From assembly GCA_937959275.1 (NCBI GenBank), contig CALGLU010000017.1, positions 1-64,000 of the forward strand: a stretch of DNA of 64,000 nt. The letters are read 5' to 3'. The notes below the pieces were generated by a model, which was given only the letters and a program-made list of their open reading frames with translations, did not search any database and was not told the DNA's origin. Origin of the DNA: an uncultured Saprospiraceae bacterium. GTDB lineage: Bacteria; Bacteroidota; Bacteroidia; Chitinophagales; Saprospiraceae. Below, piece after piece: positions 7,679-16,265 of the stretch. The position numbers and the translations under genes are program-made. Within the stretch, counting starts at the first letter, position 1. Every line of letters starts with the position of its first letter.

Positions 7679-10624
7679 TTATAACTTATAATTGATCGTA
7701 AAATAGTAGGCTCTAGGTAAGGATCGTTGGACTTTAAACCAGGTATCCGGATTCTCCTCAATGAATTCTTGTGTTACATTCTCAGGAAACCCTGCAACTG
7801 CATTATAGCCGTTGAATCGTAGAATTCCAATTTCATTAAAAAGATTATTGATGTTGACCGAAGCACTAAAGGCATTGTTTAATTTATAAGATAGACCAAG
7901 CTTAAATAAATGAAATGATGGTAAGGTGAATGCTTGCTGGCTATTAGCAAATCGTTCTGCGAATCGTCTATAATTAATCATCAATTCTGCTCGGTTATTA
8001 AATAAAGCAAATCGATTAGTGATATCAATTGGTGATAAATCAAATGTACTTGAAGTAGAACCCGCAACTGGTTTTCCAGAAAGATCTACGATAATATCAT
8101 CTTCTGGGCCTTCTCTATCTCCTGTGTTTACAATGTTAAACTCTCGATTCGTGCCGCCACTAATATTCAAAATCGAACGGATGGACCACCATCTCATGAG
8201 ATAAAAATTGACTTCCAGTTCGGCACCAATATGCTGTACTGAATTAAACAAAGGCTCAGTTAAATAAAACCCACCATCGCAGCTTATGCAAATCACAAAT
8301 AATTGATTAAATATATTTTGCTCGACTGACCGATACACCAGTCCAAACAAACCCAAGCGATTCGAAGAATATTTTACTCCGACTTCTGCCTGACTAATCT
8401 CCCTTGGAATAAATGTCTGAGGCTCTGCGCCAACAAACATATCCTGTTGGTAAATGGCATCAACTAATTTTTCGCTTCGACTGTACCTGCCATACACAGC
8501 TGTCCGATCTGATAGCTTATAATTTGCTCCAATAGAAAACGAAAAGGTGGAATAGCGTTTATCAATGGCTAAATATCGTCCACTAAAAAAATTATACCCA
8601 TTGTCATAGACAGTCAATAAATCTCCATCTGTCCCACCAGGGTTGGCTTCGATGTCGCTTTCAGCTGTTACACCGGATTGTCCATGATGTTTAAGCCATT
8701 CATATCGAACTCCACCATCAAGATTCAGCTGATCTGTTATCGTCCATTCATCATTCGCGAATAGGGAATAAATGGTTTCAGATAACTGGTTGTATTCATT
8801 CACTTGTGAATTATAGCCGTGGAGCCCTGTCGAGTTAGCAAATTGTACCTGCTCTCCTGCAAAAGGCACCAAAGGCTGCAATTCGGGAACAAAATCAGCG
8901 ATGTCAGAAAAGTCCGCTAAGCGTACGCGTGTGCCCAATAATCTTGGTACAGCTTCGATTGTTAAAAAGCTAGACGCACTATTCAGTACTCTATCATTAT
9001 ATGCCCTGTGGTAGTAGCCTCCCAAAGTGACATAGTGTTTATCATATTTCCCAGTCAGACTCAGCTGTTGGACAATCTCTGTGATGCCTAATTCATCGTT
9101 ATCGACTAAGCCCCAAAACACTTCCCCATTGCCTGGCAAATTATTGTTCACCACAGCCGGACTATTCCCTCTTAACAATGGCGTATTATCTACAGTCGCT
9201 AATACTTCATTGGTGTTGATATCATAAAATTCCATTTCTCCCAACACCATATTTCTATAGACCTCATTTGACTCACTCGTCGGTACTATCCAATTAAAAT
9301 TAGAAAACAATCGGGCAAATAAACCATCGACTTGGATTGTTGAAAATCCACCTTCCTCAGCGAGATGATTGACTGTCAATTCTTTTTTAGACAACCGGGT
9401 TTTACTGTTTAACTTCCAGTTTTTATTGAGCACATAGGTCAGATTGATACCACCTGTTAATTCATCCACCTTTTGTTGATCGCGGGTTGCGATTTGTTTA
9501 CGTTTTGCCACATCATTTGTGGAGTTTAGACCATCTCCAATTTCAAAAGTAGCATCAGGAAGGATCACATTGTCAGCCCAATCAAAACCTCCTGCCGGTC
9601 GGATGTTGTTCCAGTTTTGAACAAGGGTCGGCCGATTCAAGCCAACCCGGTCATCTAAATATTTAGCATAGAGCTTTATTGATAACTTATTATTGATCAC
9701 CCGAGTCACATTGGCTTTCAATTGGCCTCCTTGACTGTGTGGAAAAAAGCTCGGCCGATTCCCACCATCATAACGATAATGTCCTCCAATCGCATAATGC
9801 CAATCAGTCCCTTGTACTGGTCCGGCAAGCATCAACTCCAATTTGTTATAGGCCTCTCTCCCATTCGCATGTAGTCCAAATCTATTTCTAAACTCCAGTC
9901 CAAATTCACTCCCACCCTGTCGACTGATATAATTAAATATTCCACCAGGAGAATTGGCAGTTGATATACCGCTACTCCCTCCTCTTATCGCTTCGACGCG
10001 CTGAACCATAATATCATTCCTCAAAAACATATCTCGCGTAAATTGCTCATTAGATGCCATCTCAGACAAGGAGGAGGCAAGACCATCTTCCTGGAGAGAA
10101 AAATAAGATATGCCAAGGCCACGACCTTGAATCTCAACACCCACTTCTCCATTTGCATCATTTACATAAATACCCGGTACCTGCTTTAAGGTTTCTAATG
10201 CAGAAGTCGGTGCCAGAGATTCCGACATATACTGATCTAATGTTGTGATTGATATGGATGACTCTAATTTAGATTTTTCATTAAAAGGAGCACTGATCAA
10301 GACTTCCTCCATTTGAAGAATATCTTGAGTCAATACAACGTCAAGCTGCACATCCTTATCCACCTTGATGGAGATGACTTGACTTATATAGCCTATGTAT
10401 GAAAACGTCAATTCATATTGTCCTTGATTTAATGTCAACTCATATGCCCCGGTTACATCAGTTATGCTGCCTGAAGCCAAAGATGTTGTGATATTAACTC
10501 CTATCAAGGCTAAGCCGTTTTCATCTTTGACCTCCCCTGATATGCTATATTGACCGATTAAAATTAGACTCAAAGAGCTGAATATAATTGACCAGCAAAG
10601 TTTTTGAATTAACATCGCATTCAT
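7679..10624 (-). CDS. TonB-dependent outer membrane receptor
   Basis: A 981-residue receptor. After a signal peptide (about 1-25) come a carboxypeptidase-regulatory-like domain (about 27-105, with SITDVTGAYELTL and FSYIGY), a plug domain (about 120-240, with VPGIYVNDANGEVGVEIQGRG and VEAIRGGSSG) and a long beta-barrel ending in the aromatic-rich FTINYKL. It imports a substrate across the outer membrane using TonB energy. The plug resembles siderophore/Fe-dicitrate-type receptors more than SusC, and no SusD partner is adjacent, so iron-chelate uptake is the first guess. The terminal Leu rather than Phe is unremarkable in this phylum. Confidence 0.88.
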   Translation of the reverse strand: MNAMLIQKLCWSIIFSSLSLILIGQYSISGEVKDENGLALIGVNITTSLASGSITDVTGAYELTLNQGQYELTFSYIGYISQVISIKVDKDVQLDVVLTQDILQMEEVLISAPFNEKSKLESSISITTLDQYMSESLAPTSALETLKQVPGIYVNDANGEVGVEIQGRGLGISYFSLQEDGLASSLSEMASNEQFTRDMFLRNDIMVQRVEAIRGGSSGISTANSPGGIFNYISRQGGSEFGLEFRNRFGLHANGREAYNKLELMLAGPVQGTDWHYAIGGHYRYDGGNRPSFFPHSQGGQLKANVTRVINNKLSIKLYAKYLDDRVGLNRPTLVQNWNNIRPAGGFDWADNVILPDATFEIGDGLNSTNDVAKRKQIATRDQQKVDELTGGINLTYVLNKNWKLNSKTRLSKKELTVNHLAEEGGFSTIQVDGLFARLFSNFNWIVPTSESNEVYRNMVLGEMEFYDINTNEVLATVDNTPLLRGNSPAVVNNNLPGNGEVFWGLVDNDELGITEIVQQLSLTGKYDKHYVTLGGYYHRAYNDRVLNSASSFLTIEAVPRLLGTRVRLADFSDIADFVPELQPLVPFAGEQVQFANSTGLHGYNSQVNEYNQLSETIYSLFANDEWTITDQLNLDGGVRYEWLKHHGQSGVTAESDIEANPGGTDGDLLTVYDNGYNFFSGRYLAIDKRYSTFSFSIGANYKLSDRTAVYGRYSRSEKLVDAIYQQDMFVGAEPQTFIPREISQAEVGVKYSSNRLGLFGLVYRSVEQNIFNQLFVICISCDGGFYLTEPLFNSVQHIGAELEVNFYLMRWWSIRSILNISGGTNREFNIVNTGDREGPEDDIIVDLSGKPVAGSTSSTFDLSPIDITNRFALFNNRAELMINYRRFAERFANSQQAFTLPSFHLFKLGLSYKLNNAFSASVNINNLFNEIGILRFNGYNAVAGFPENVTQEFIEENPDTWFKVQRSLPRAYYFTINYKL

Positions 10625-10752
10625 ATGAAAGTCAAATATAGCATTTGATCATATCATTAAACATTTATTAAAAATGGAATAACTCTAAGACAAGGAAATG
10701 TAATGCTTAACTCCATCGTTATAGTTACTGTAAGCTGAAAACATTAGAAAGA

Positions 10753-10914
10753 ATGAGCCAAAAGATCAAAGTCATCCGACCTGTCAAATCAGGCTATATC
10801 ATTAAAATACTACAAACAAATCAGAACCAGGTGATTCCCACTTCGCTTCTTCTCAATCGAATAAAATGGGGACTGTATGTCATGATAAACCCTGAAATGA
10901 TCGCAGAACTGTAG
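10753..10914 (+). CDS. Micro-ORF, RIKWGLY family, copy 1
   Basis: A 53-residue basic protein of unknown function: it opens MSQKIKVIRPVKSGYIIK, continues to an Ile-Pro, and carries the block NRIKWGLY (35-42) followed by NPE. Two similar ORFs follow at 11028 and 11369 on the same strand. All three share a start of the form K-I-x-V-I, the pair Thr-Asn in mid-protein, Ile-Pro and R-[IL]-K-W-G-[IL]-Y. Conservation between three neighbouring frames is the evidence that it is a gene. No signal peptide, no membrane segment. I do not recognise the family. Confidence 0.65.
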   Translation: MSQKIKVIRPVKSGYIIKILQTNQNQVIPTSLLLNRIKWGLYVMINPEMIAEL

Positions 10915-11027
10915 CTTCCCGAGGGGAAACCCTAAGCCACTTCTATAGAATACCCGAATGCAATCAAGTTATACTATGTGTATTTTTATATAAATACTAA
11001 GTAATCCATAAATCAAGTTTTTAGCGG

Positions 11028-11216
11028 ATGCGCAAAGTCATAGTCTTGGAGAAAAATAATGCTGGTTGTACCATTCAATACGAAAGCACGAATACCGTCC
11101 ACCTTATCCCTGAATTTATGCTTCTCAGAAGAATAAAATGGGGGATTTATGAGCTTTCAAATCCTGAAAAGCTAGATAATTTACTTCATCTAGGATCGAC
11201 GACTCGTAAAATTTAA
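11028..11216 (+). CDS. Micro-ORF, RIKWGIY family, copy 2
   Basis: A 62-residue protein, the longest of the three paralogues, with a ~14-residue basic tail ending in STTRKI. It has STN (20-22), LIPEF (26-30), RRIKWGIYE (34-42) and NPE, so it resembles copy 3 in its middle and copy 1 behind the KWG block. ATG start, 113 bp after copy 1. The spacing between copies suggests separate transcription units or old duplications with drifted spacers. Small size, high charge and absence of a signal peptide fit a cytoplasmic regulator or antitoxin-like protein, but nothing proves this. Confidence 0.68.
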   Translation: MRKVIVLEKNNAGCTIQYESTNTVHLIPEFMLLRRIKWGIYELSNPEKLDNLLHLGSTTRKI

Positions 11217-11368
11217 TGTCTCAAATCATACACTTTTCATAATTTTAGACTACAAACACCTTACACCTCTTAGCAATTGTGTTACATATTGTAATTTTCA
11301 ACGTATAAATAATTGACTTATAGTTTTAATAGTACATAACTTGACTTCAAGGGTGTAAATAAAACGTT

Positions 11369-11521
11369 ATGAAACAAAAGATTCAAATTATTGATCAGAA
11401 GCCATTTGGCTACATTATCAAGAACTTATCCACTAATGTCATTCAACTCATACCAGAATTCGAATTGACTAGAAGACTAAAATGGGGGATTTATGAAATC
11501 AATGAGACAATAGCCACTTAG
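11369..11521 (+). CDS. Micro-ORF, RLKWGIY family, copy 3
   Basis: A 50-residue protein with the same plan as the two upstream copies: MKQKIQIID, GYIIKNLSTN (14-23), LIPEFEL, and RRLKWGIYE (35-43). GYIIK matches copy 1 and LIPEF matches copy 2, so the three are clearly one family. It is 152 bp after copy 2 and converges on the minus-strand isomerase gene, with only 30 bp between the stops. Function unknown. Confidence 0.68.
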   Translation: MKQKIQIIDQKPFGYIIKNLSTNVIQLIPEFELTRRLKWGIYEINETIAT

Positions 11522-11551
11522 TGCCAGTGAGACTTATTGACAATGAGCATG

Positions 11552-12535
11552 TTAGCTTAAGGCCTTCCCGACGGTTCTAAGTAAATCTCGTGTTGCAACA
11601 ATCCCTGCTTCTTCTCCTAATTCCCTGCCTTCATATTCAATGCCAACAAACCCAGTGTAGCCATGATCTTTAACGATCTGCATCATTTTCATGTAGTCTG
11701 TATTGATTTCATTGCCAGCAGCATCAAAGTCGTTTGTTTTTGCGCTAACAGCTTTAGCAAAGGGCATCATTTCTAAGACCCCTTGATAGCGGTCATATTC
11801 TTCTTCGCAGTCCCAACTGTTTACCTTTCTCTTGATGCAAAAATTTCCAAAATCAGGAAGTGTTCCACAATTTGGCATGTTAATCTGTTTCATGACATCA
11901 CTTAACCATTTACCATTTGATGAATAGCTCCCATGATTTTCAACAATCACATTGATATTTTCTTTAGCTCCATATTCTGCAACACCGGCTAGCCCTTCGA
12001 CAGCTGCTGATGCAACATCTTCTGCAGATCCTTGACCATAAGCATTCACTCGAATCGAATGGCAACCTAAATATTTGGCTGCATCGACCCATTTGTAATG
12101 ATTCTCTACTGCTAGTTGTCGTTCTTTTTTATCAGGATCTCCGAGTCCTCCTTCTCCATCAATCATGATTAACAATTGAGTTACATCATGATCAGCAGCT
12201 CTGGCATTCATTTGGTTTAAATAAGCTGTGTCTTCCGCCTTGTCTTTAAAAAACTGATTCACATATTCAATGCCATCAATGCCTAAGCTCTTTGTTTTGG
12301 CTGCAAAATCTAAATGCGCCAACTCTTTAGCGAATAGGGCTTTGTGGAAAGACCACTGTGCCAGAGAAATCTTAAAAAACATATCATCCATATCTTTGGA
12401 TTTTATCATTTCATTACCAACATTTTCTGTCAGCGTTTTCTTCTGCGCACAAGAAGTCGTGATTAGTGGCATCAATACCGTTCCAGCTAACGCTACACCT
12501 CCATTCCTTATAAATTGTCTTCGTTTGGATCCCAT
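11552..12535 (-). CDS. Exported sugar isomerase/epimerase-like TIM-barrel lipoprotein
   Basis: A 327-residue xylose-isomerase-like TIM-barrel protein (AP endonuclease 2 fold). The N-terminus has a twin-arginine motif, KRRQFIRNG, a hydrophobic stretch and a lipobox ending in TTSC, so it is probably a Tat-exported lipoprotein. Likely metal-site positions are the Glu in VIVENHG, the Asp in LPDFGNF and the Glu in GIEYEG. Such proteins isomerise, epimerise or act on keto-sugars. It is the last gene of a four-gene unit with a GMC oxidoreductase and its small subunit, pointing to handling of an oxidised sugar. The substrate cannot be read from the sequence. Confidence 0.85.
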   Translation of the reverse strand: MGSKRRQFIRNGGVALAGTVLMPLITTSCAQKKTLTENVGNEMIKSKDMDDMFFKISLAQWSFHKALFAKELAHLDFAAKTKSLGIDGIEYVNQFFKDKAEDTAYLNQMNARAADHDVTQLLIMIDGEGGLGDPDKKERQLAVENHYKWVDAAKYLGCHSIRVNAYGQGSAEDVASAAVEGLAGVAEYGAKENINVIVENHGSYSSNGKWLSDVMKQINMPNCGTLPDFGNFCIKRKVNSWDCEEEYDRYQGVLEMMPFAKAVSAKTNDFDAAGNEINTDYMKMMQIVKDHGYTGFVGIEYEGRELGEEAGIVATRDLLRTVGKALS

Positions 12536-12562
12536 ACATTCAAATTTTTGGCTTGTTTAATT

Positions 12563-13129
12563 TTAGATTGCCCACGCACCACCTACCTCGCTGTAATCGA
12601 CGCAACCTAGCCATTCGCCTGGAATTGGGTCATATTTCAACACCTCTTTTGCGCCTACTTCCGAAGTGAAAAATCCAGTGATAACCATGCCTTTCAACGC
12701 AGGCCAAATATGTTTGCCGCCTGGCTCCATGGATTTGAAATCACTAACGACACTTGTCAATACTTGATCCATTTGTGTGCCATCTAAGTCTGCAAAGTCC
12801 GTGTTAAATTTTTCATTTGCTATTTTGCTAAATAAGCTAAGACCTTCTTTGAATGCAGTAGATTCTTCTTGAGTAAATGTATCTACTAGCTTTCGATTTA
12901 TAAAGCCTGCTACATCAGCATTTTTTGCTCCTGGTGTATCTGTTTTGGGTATGATGCGCTCAGCAATTTCTCCAACTAAAGTCAAGAGATCAGTTGAAAG
13001 ACCTGTGTTATTCACGGCTGTAGTAGCTACATCTGTTTGGCAACCTGATACGACAGCAGCGATTGTCCCTGCTGAGAGTGCAGCTCCTGTAAAAAGGGCT
13101 GATTGTTTTAATATATCTCTTCGATTCAT
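12563..13129 (-). CDS. Gluconate 2-dehydrogenase subunit 3-like protein
   Basis: A 188-residue protein with a Tat-type start, MNRRDILKQSALF, a hydrophobic segment and Cys30 in a lipobox-like context (VVSGC). The rest matches the small subunit (subunit 3) of membrane-bound gluconate and glucoside dehydrogenases, seen in ERIIPKTDTPGAKNADVAGF and the C-terminal YDPIPGEW. This subunit accompanies the FAD subunit through the Tat system and stabilises it. It lies 11 bp behind the GMC oxidoreductase gene, exactly as expected. Length is normal. Confidence 0.88.
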   Translation of the reverse strand: MNRRDILKQSALFTGAALSAGTIAAVVSGCQTDVATTAVNNTGLSTDLLTLVGEIAERIIPKTDTPGAKNADVAGFINRKLVDTFTQEESTAFKEGLSLFSKIANEKFNTDFADLDGTQMDQVLTSVVSDFKSMEPGGKHIWPALKGMVITGFFTSEVGAKEVLKYDPIPGEWLGCVDYSEVGGAWAI

Positions 13130-13140
13130 GTGGTCTCTTT

Positions 13141-14850
13141 TTAAATCTCGTTATTATTTAATGCTTTCACTGCATGATCAGCAGCTCTTGCCGTCAAGGC
13201 CATATACGTTAATGATGGATTTTGACATCCTGAAGATGTCATGCAAGCACCGTCGGTGACATACACATTCTTCGCAGCATGTACCTGGTTATGACGATTG
13301 AGAACTGAAGTCTTTGGATCGCGCCCCATTCTGGCAGTTCCCATCTCATGAATACCTAGTCCAGGATTACAACCTGCATCATATGTCTTTACATTTTTAA
13401 GTCCAGCTGCTTCTAAAATTTCTGCAGCTTCTATTGTCATATCCTTTCGCATCGCGTATTCATTTTCTTTCCACTCTGCGTCCATGGTGAGTGTTGGGAG
13501 TCCATGAATATCTTTCACCTCTTCGTTCAATGTGATTCTGTTTTCTTCATATGGCAGGCACTCTCCAAATGCAGTCATGCCCATTGTCCAAGCTCCAGGC
13601 TGAGCCAATTGAGCTTTGAGCTCTGGCCCAAAATCTAATTCCTTGACATCTTTAAACCAGCCTTGTCTTCGACCACCACCTTGATATCCCCAACCTCTGA
13701 TATAATCCTTCTTCTTCGTTTTCTCATTTAGGTTCACAAAGCGGGGAATATAAATACCGTTGGGTCGACGGCCTTTAAAATATTTATCCGCAAATAGATC
13801 AGTACTGCCATTGGCGCCTAATCTAAAGTGATGATCCATGACGTTGCGACCAAGTTGGTCACTATCATTTCCAAAACCATTCGGAAACCGATCAGACTTC
13901 GAATTCATCATAATCCACGTAGAGCCAAATGCACTTGCGCATAAGAAGACCACTTTTGAAAAATATTCTTTCCATTCATTTGTCTCACTATCCAGCACTC
14001 TTACACCTTTAGCCTTTTGAGTTTCTTCATCATAGATGACTTCCGTCACAATCGAGTTTGGCTTCAATGTCATATTACCTGAAGCATAGGCACCTGGCAG
14101 TGTTGAAGCTTGGCTACTAAAATAACCGCCATAAGGACAGCCTCTAATGCAGCGATTTCTATATTGACAGCTCCCTCTGCCTTTGTGCGACTGAGTCAGG
14201 TTAGCAACACGACCGATCGTCATGATGCGATCGTTAAAATTTTCCTTGATCTTGTTTGCTACATGTTCTTCGAGACAGGTGAAATCCATGGGTGGCAAAA
14301 ACTTACCATCTGGTAAATTAGCCAATCCCTCTGCCCTTCCGCTAATGCCTGCATGTTCTTCCACATAATCATACCAGGGTGCGATCTCATTATAACGGAT
14401 CGGCCAATCGATGGCGATGCCTTCTTTTTCATTCGCTTCAAAATCCATTGGGCTTAGACGGTAACTTTGTCTTCCCCATAATAAGGATCGACCACCGACA
14501 TGATAGCCTCTCATCCAATCAAATGGTTTTTTTTCTGTGTAAGGATGCTCAGGATCCTTAGGCCACCAATGCTTAGTCGATGGTTTGATTGTATATCCTG
14601 ATCGACTTTGTTTTGGATAATCTCTTTCGAGGACTTCTTTTGTAAAGCGATCATTATTGGGAAACTCCCAAACATCCATATTTGCAGTTGGATAATCCAC
14701 TACGTGTTTAACATCTCTACCTCTTTCTAGTACAAGTGTTTTGAGACCTTTCTCACTGAGCTCTTTAGCAGCCCAGCCTCCACTTATACCTGTACCAACA
14801 ACAATGGCATCAAACGATACTTCATCGCTTCCTTTCGAATTAAAAAACAT
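13141..14850 (-). CDS. GMC-family FAD oxidoreductase (sugar dehydrogenase large subunit)
   Basis: A 569-residue glucose-methanol-choline oxidoreductase. It opens with the FAD-binding motif VVGTGISGG (17-25) and ELSEKGLKTLVLERG. The C-terminal catalytic region has GIHEMGTARMG with His501 and QNPSLTYMALTARAA with Asn544, the His/Asn pair of the family. The cysteines in the CQYRNRCIRGCPYGG region (about 230-245) match the 3Fe-4S-type or Cys-rich stretch found in subunit-3-dependent dehydrogenases. It probably oxidises a sugar or sugar acid (for example at C3 of a glucoside) in the periplasm, carried out by the Tat system with its partner at 12563. No dedicated cytochrome subunit is adjacent. Confidence 0.9.
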   Translation of the reverse strand: MFFNSKGSDEVSFDAIVVGTGISGGWAAKELSEKGLKTLVLERGRDVKHVVDYPTANMDVWEFPNNDRFTKEVLERDYPKQSRSGYTIKPSTKHWWPKDPEHPYTEKKPFDWMRGYHVGGRSLLWGRQSYRLSPMDFEANEKEGIAIDWPIRYNEIAPWYDYVEEHAGISGRAEGLANLPDGKFLPPMDFTCLEEHVANKIKENFNDRIMTIGRVANLTQSHKGRGSCQYRNRCIRGCPYGGYFSSQASTLPGAYASGNMTLKPNSIVTEVIYDEETQKAKGVRVLDSETNEWKEYFSKVVFLCASAFGSTWIMMNSKSDRFPNGFGNDSDQLGRNVMDHHFRLGANGSTDLFADKYFKGRRPNGIYIPRFVNLNEKTKKKDYIRGWGYQGGGRRQGWFKDVKELDFGPELKAQLAQPGAWTMGMTAFGECLPYEENRITLNEEVKDIHGLPTLTMDAEWKENEYAMRKDMTIEAAEILEAAGLKNVKTYDAGCNPGLGIHEMGTARMGRDPKTSVLNRHNQVHAAKNVYVTDGACMTSSGCQNPSLTYMALTARAADHAVKALNNNEI

Positions 14851-14890
14851 CCAGTTTAGAGTTTAGATAACAATTATAAAATTTAAGAAC

Positions 14891-15772
14891 TTACACATCA
14901 CAAATGTGCACACTTTCATTTAGAGAATCAATTGGACTTGGTCCTTTAGGAATAAATTCCTGCGATATAAATCCAGTATAGCCTGTAGCCTGTATAGCCT
15001 TCACAATAGCTGGATAATATAATTCTTGTGTATCATTGATTTCATTTCTACCAGGCACACCGCCTGTATGGTAATGAGAAATATATTGATGATTGTCATT
15101 GATTGTTCGGATGACATCTCCTTCCATAATTTGCATATGATAGATATCATAGAGAAGTTTGAATTGTGGAGAACCAACTTTCTCTACAAGAGCTGCACCC
15201 CAAGGTGTTTTATCACACATATAATCAGGATGGTTGACTTTGCTATTCAGTAACTCCATCACGATAAGTATGCCATGTTGTTCAGCTAACTTAACCACGG
15301 GATCAAGTCCAACTGCACAATTCTCCATGCCTTGTTCATCTGTCATATCTCCACGATTACCTGAAAAACAAATGATTTGGCTAATACCAAAATCTGCAGC
15401 CTTCGGGATCAGCTCTGTGTATTGACGTAACAATTCATCATGATTCTTAGGATCATTAAAGCCATTAGGGATTCCCAAATTAGCACCATTAGAAATCGCG
15501 CATTCCAAACCATACTTTTTGTTAATCTCCCAATCTGGCGGATCTAGTAGTTCAATAGACTTTAAGCCTATTTCTTGAGCAGCTTCCGCAAGCTCTTCTA
15601 AAGGCATTTGATAACACCATTTGCAGACTGAGTGGTTAATATTTCCTTTTAGTTTTTCCTTTTGGGAAGTGAATTCTTCTGTCAGCAAACCAGTTTTATT
15701 TGATGAGCAGGCGGCAACAGAGAATGCGCCAACTCCTTTTGCCATGTTCGAAATTAGTTTTCTGCGTTTCAT
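14891..15772 (-). CDS. Hydroxypyruvate isomerase-like TIM-barrel protein, exported
   Basis: A 293-residue xylose-isomerase-like TIM barrel. The first residues, MKRRKLISNMAKG, followed by a hydrophobic stretch and VAACSS, suggest a Tat/lipoprotein signal. The hydroxypyruvate-isomerase signature is clear: Glu in IVMELLNS, Asp and His in LLYDIYHMQ, His in SHYHTGGVPGRNEI and Glu in ISQEFIP. That family normally interconverts hydroxypyruvate and tartronate semialdehyde, but exported relatives in Bacteroidota operons with GMC oxidoreductases probably act on oxidised sugars. It is the first gene of the unit, 40 bp upstream of the oxidoreductase gene. Confidence 0.87.
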   Translation of the reverse strand: MKRRKLISNMAKGVGAFSVAACSSNKTGLLTEEFTSQKEKLKGNINHSVCKWCYQMPLEELAEAAQEIGLKSIELLDPPDWEINKKYGLECAISNGANLGIPNGFNDPKNHDELLRQYTELIPKAADFGISQIICFSGNRGDMTDEQGMENCAVGLDPVVKLAEQHGILIVMELLNSKVNHPDYMCDKTPWGAALVEKVGSPQFKLLYDIYHMQIMEGDVIRTINDNHQYISHYHTGGVPGRNEINDTQELYYPAIVKAIQATGYTGFISQEFIPKGPSPIDSLNESVHICDV

Positions 15773-16265
15773 GTGTGTGACTTTGATGTCTAATATAGAA
15801 ATATTGTGTGAACAAAGAGTGACTAAGTTGTAGGGATTCTATGATTTTATCTGATGTATTTAGCGATTCCCTATAGAATCTTAGAGAAAACTAGATAGAC
15901 TAATCACTCACTCAGTCAAGCAAATGTTAAAATAGGCTGATAGAATCAAAAAAAGTTCCCACGAATCAGTCTCATACAGTAGTCACATCTTAGTCACATA
16001 TTTTTTTAATTTTTTTTCAAATAAATCACGATTATATTTAATTGATTATCAAGTAATTACGATTCCATCAATTAAAATTCAATATTTTTTTGATTTTTTT
16101 TTCAAAAAAGTGTGGCTTTTCAAAGTTGGCTCCGTCTTAATTGCGGAAGTTGTTCTTTTAAATTGGCTTGCGGCTCTCCTCCCGGAGAGTGAGCAGGCCT
16201 ATTTTTATTTAAGGCCTTTTTGTTTCTCTGAGCATTTCTCTAATTCACTATTTTCTCATTCCATC
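15773..16265. other. Gene-free A/T-rich stretch with two hairpins
   Basis: This 493-bp gap carries no credible gene. Two similar T-rich tracts (about 16000-16025 and 16085-16112) precede a GC-richer part with a hairpin CTCTCC-TCCC-GGAGAG (16174-16189) and an AGGCCT/AGGCCT hairpin (16195-16217) followed by five Ts. The second reads as a plus-strand terminator although no plus-strand gene lies upstream, so a short non-coding RNA ending near 16221 is possible. The promoter of the sugar-oxidation unit should lie at the left end. Confidence 0.4.

Noticed and set aside
12945-13259. Plus-strand open frame across the junction of the subunit-3 and GMC genes
   Set aside because: It lies antisense to two genes with clear motifs and has no homology or start signal.
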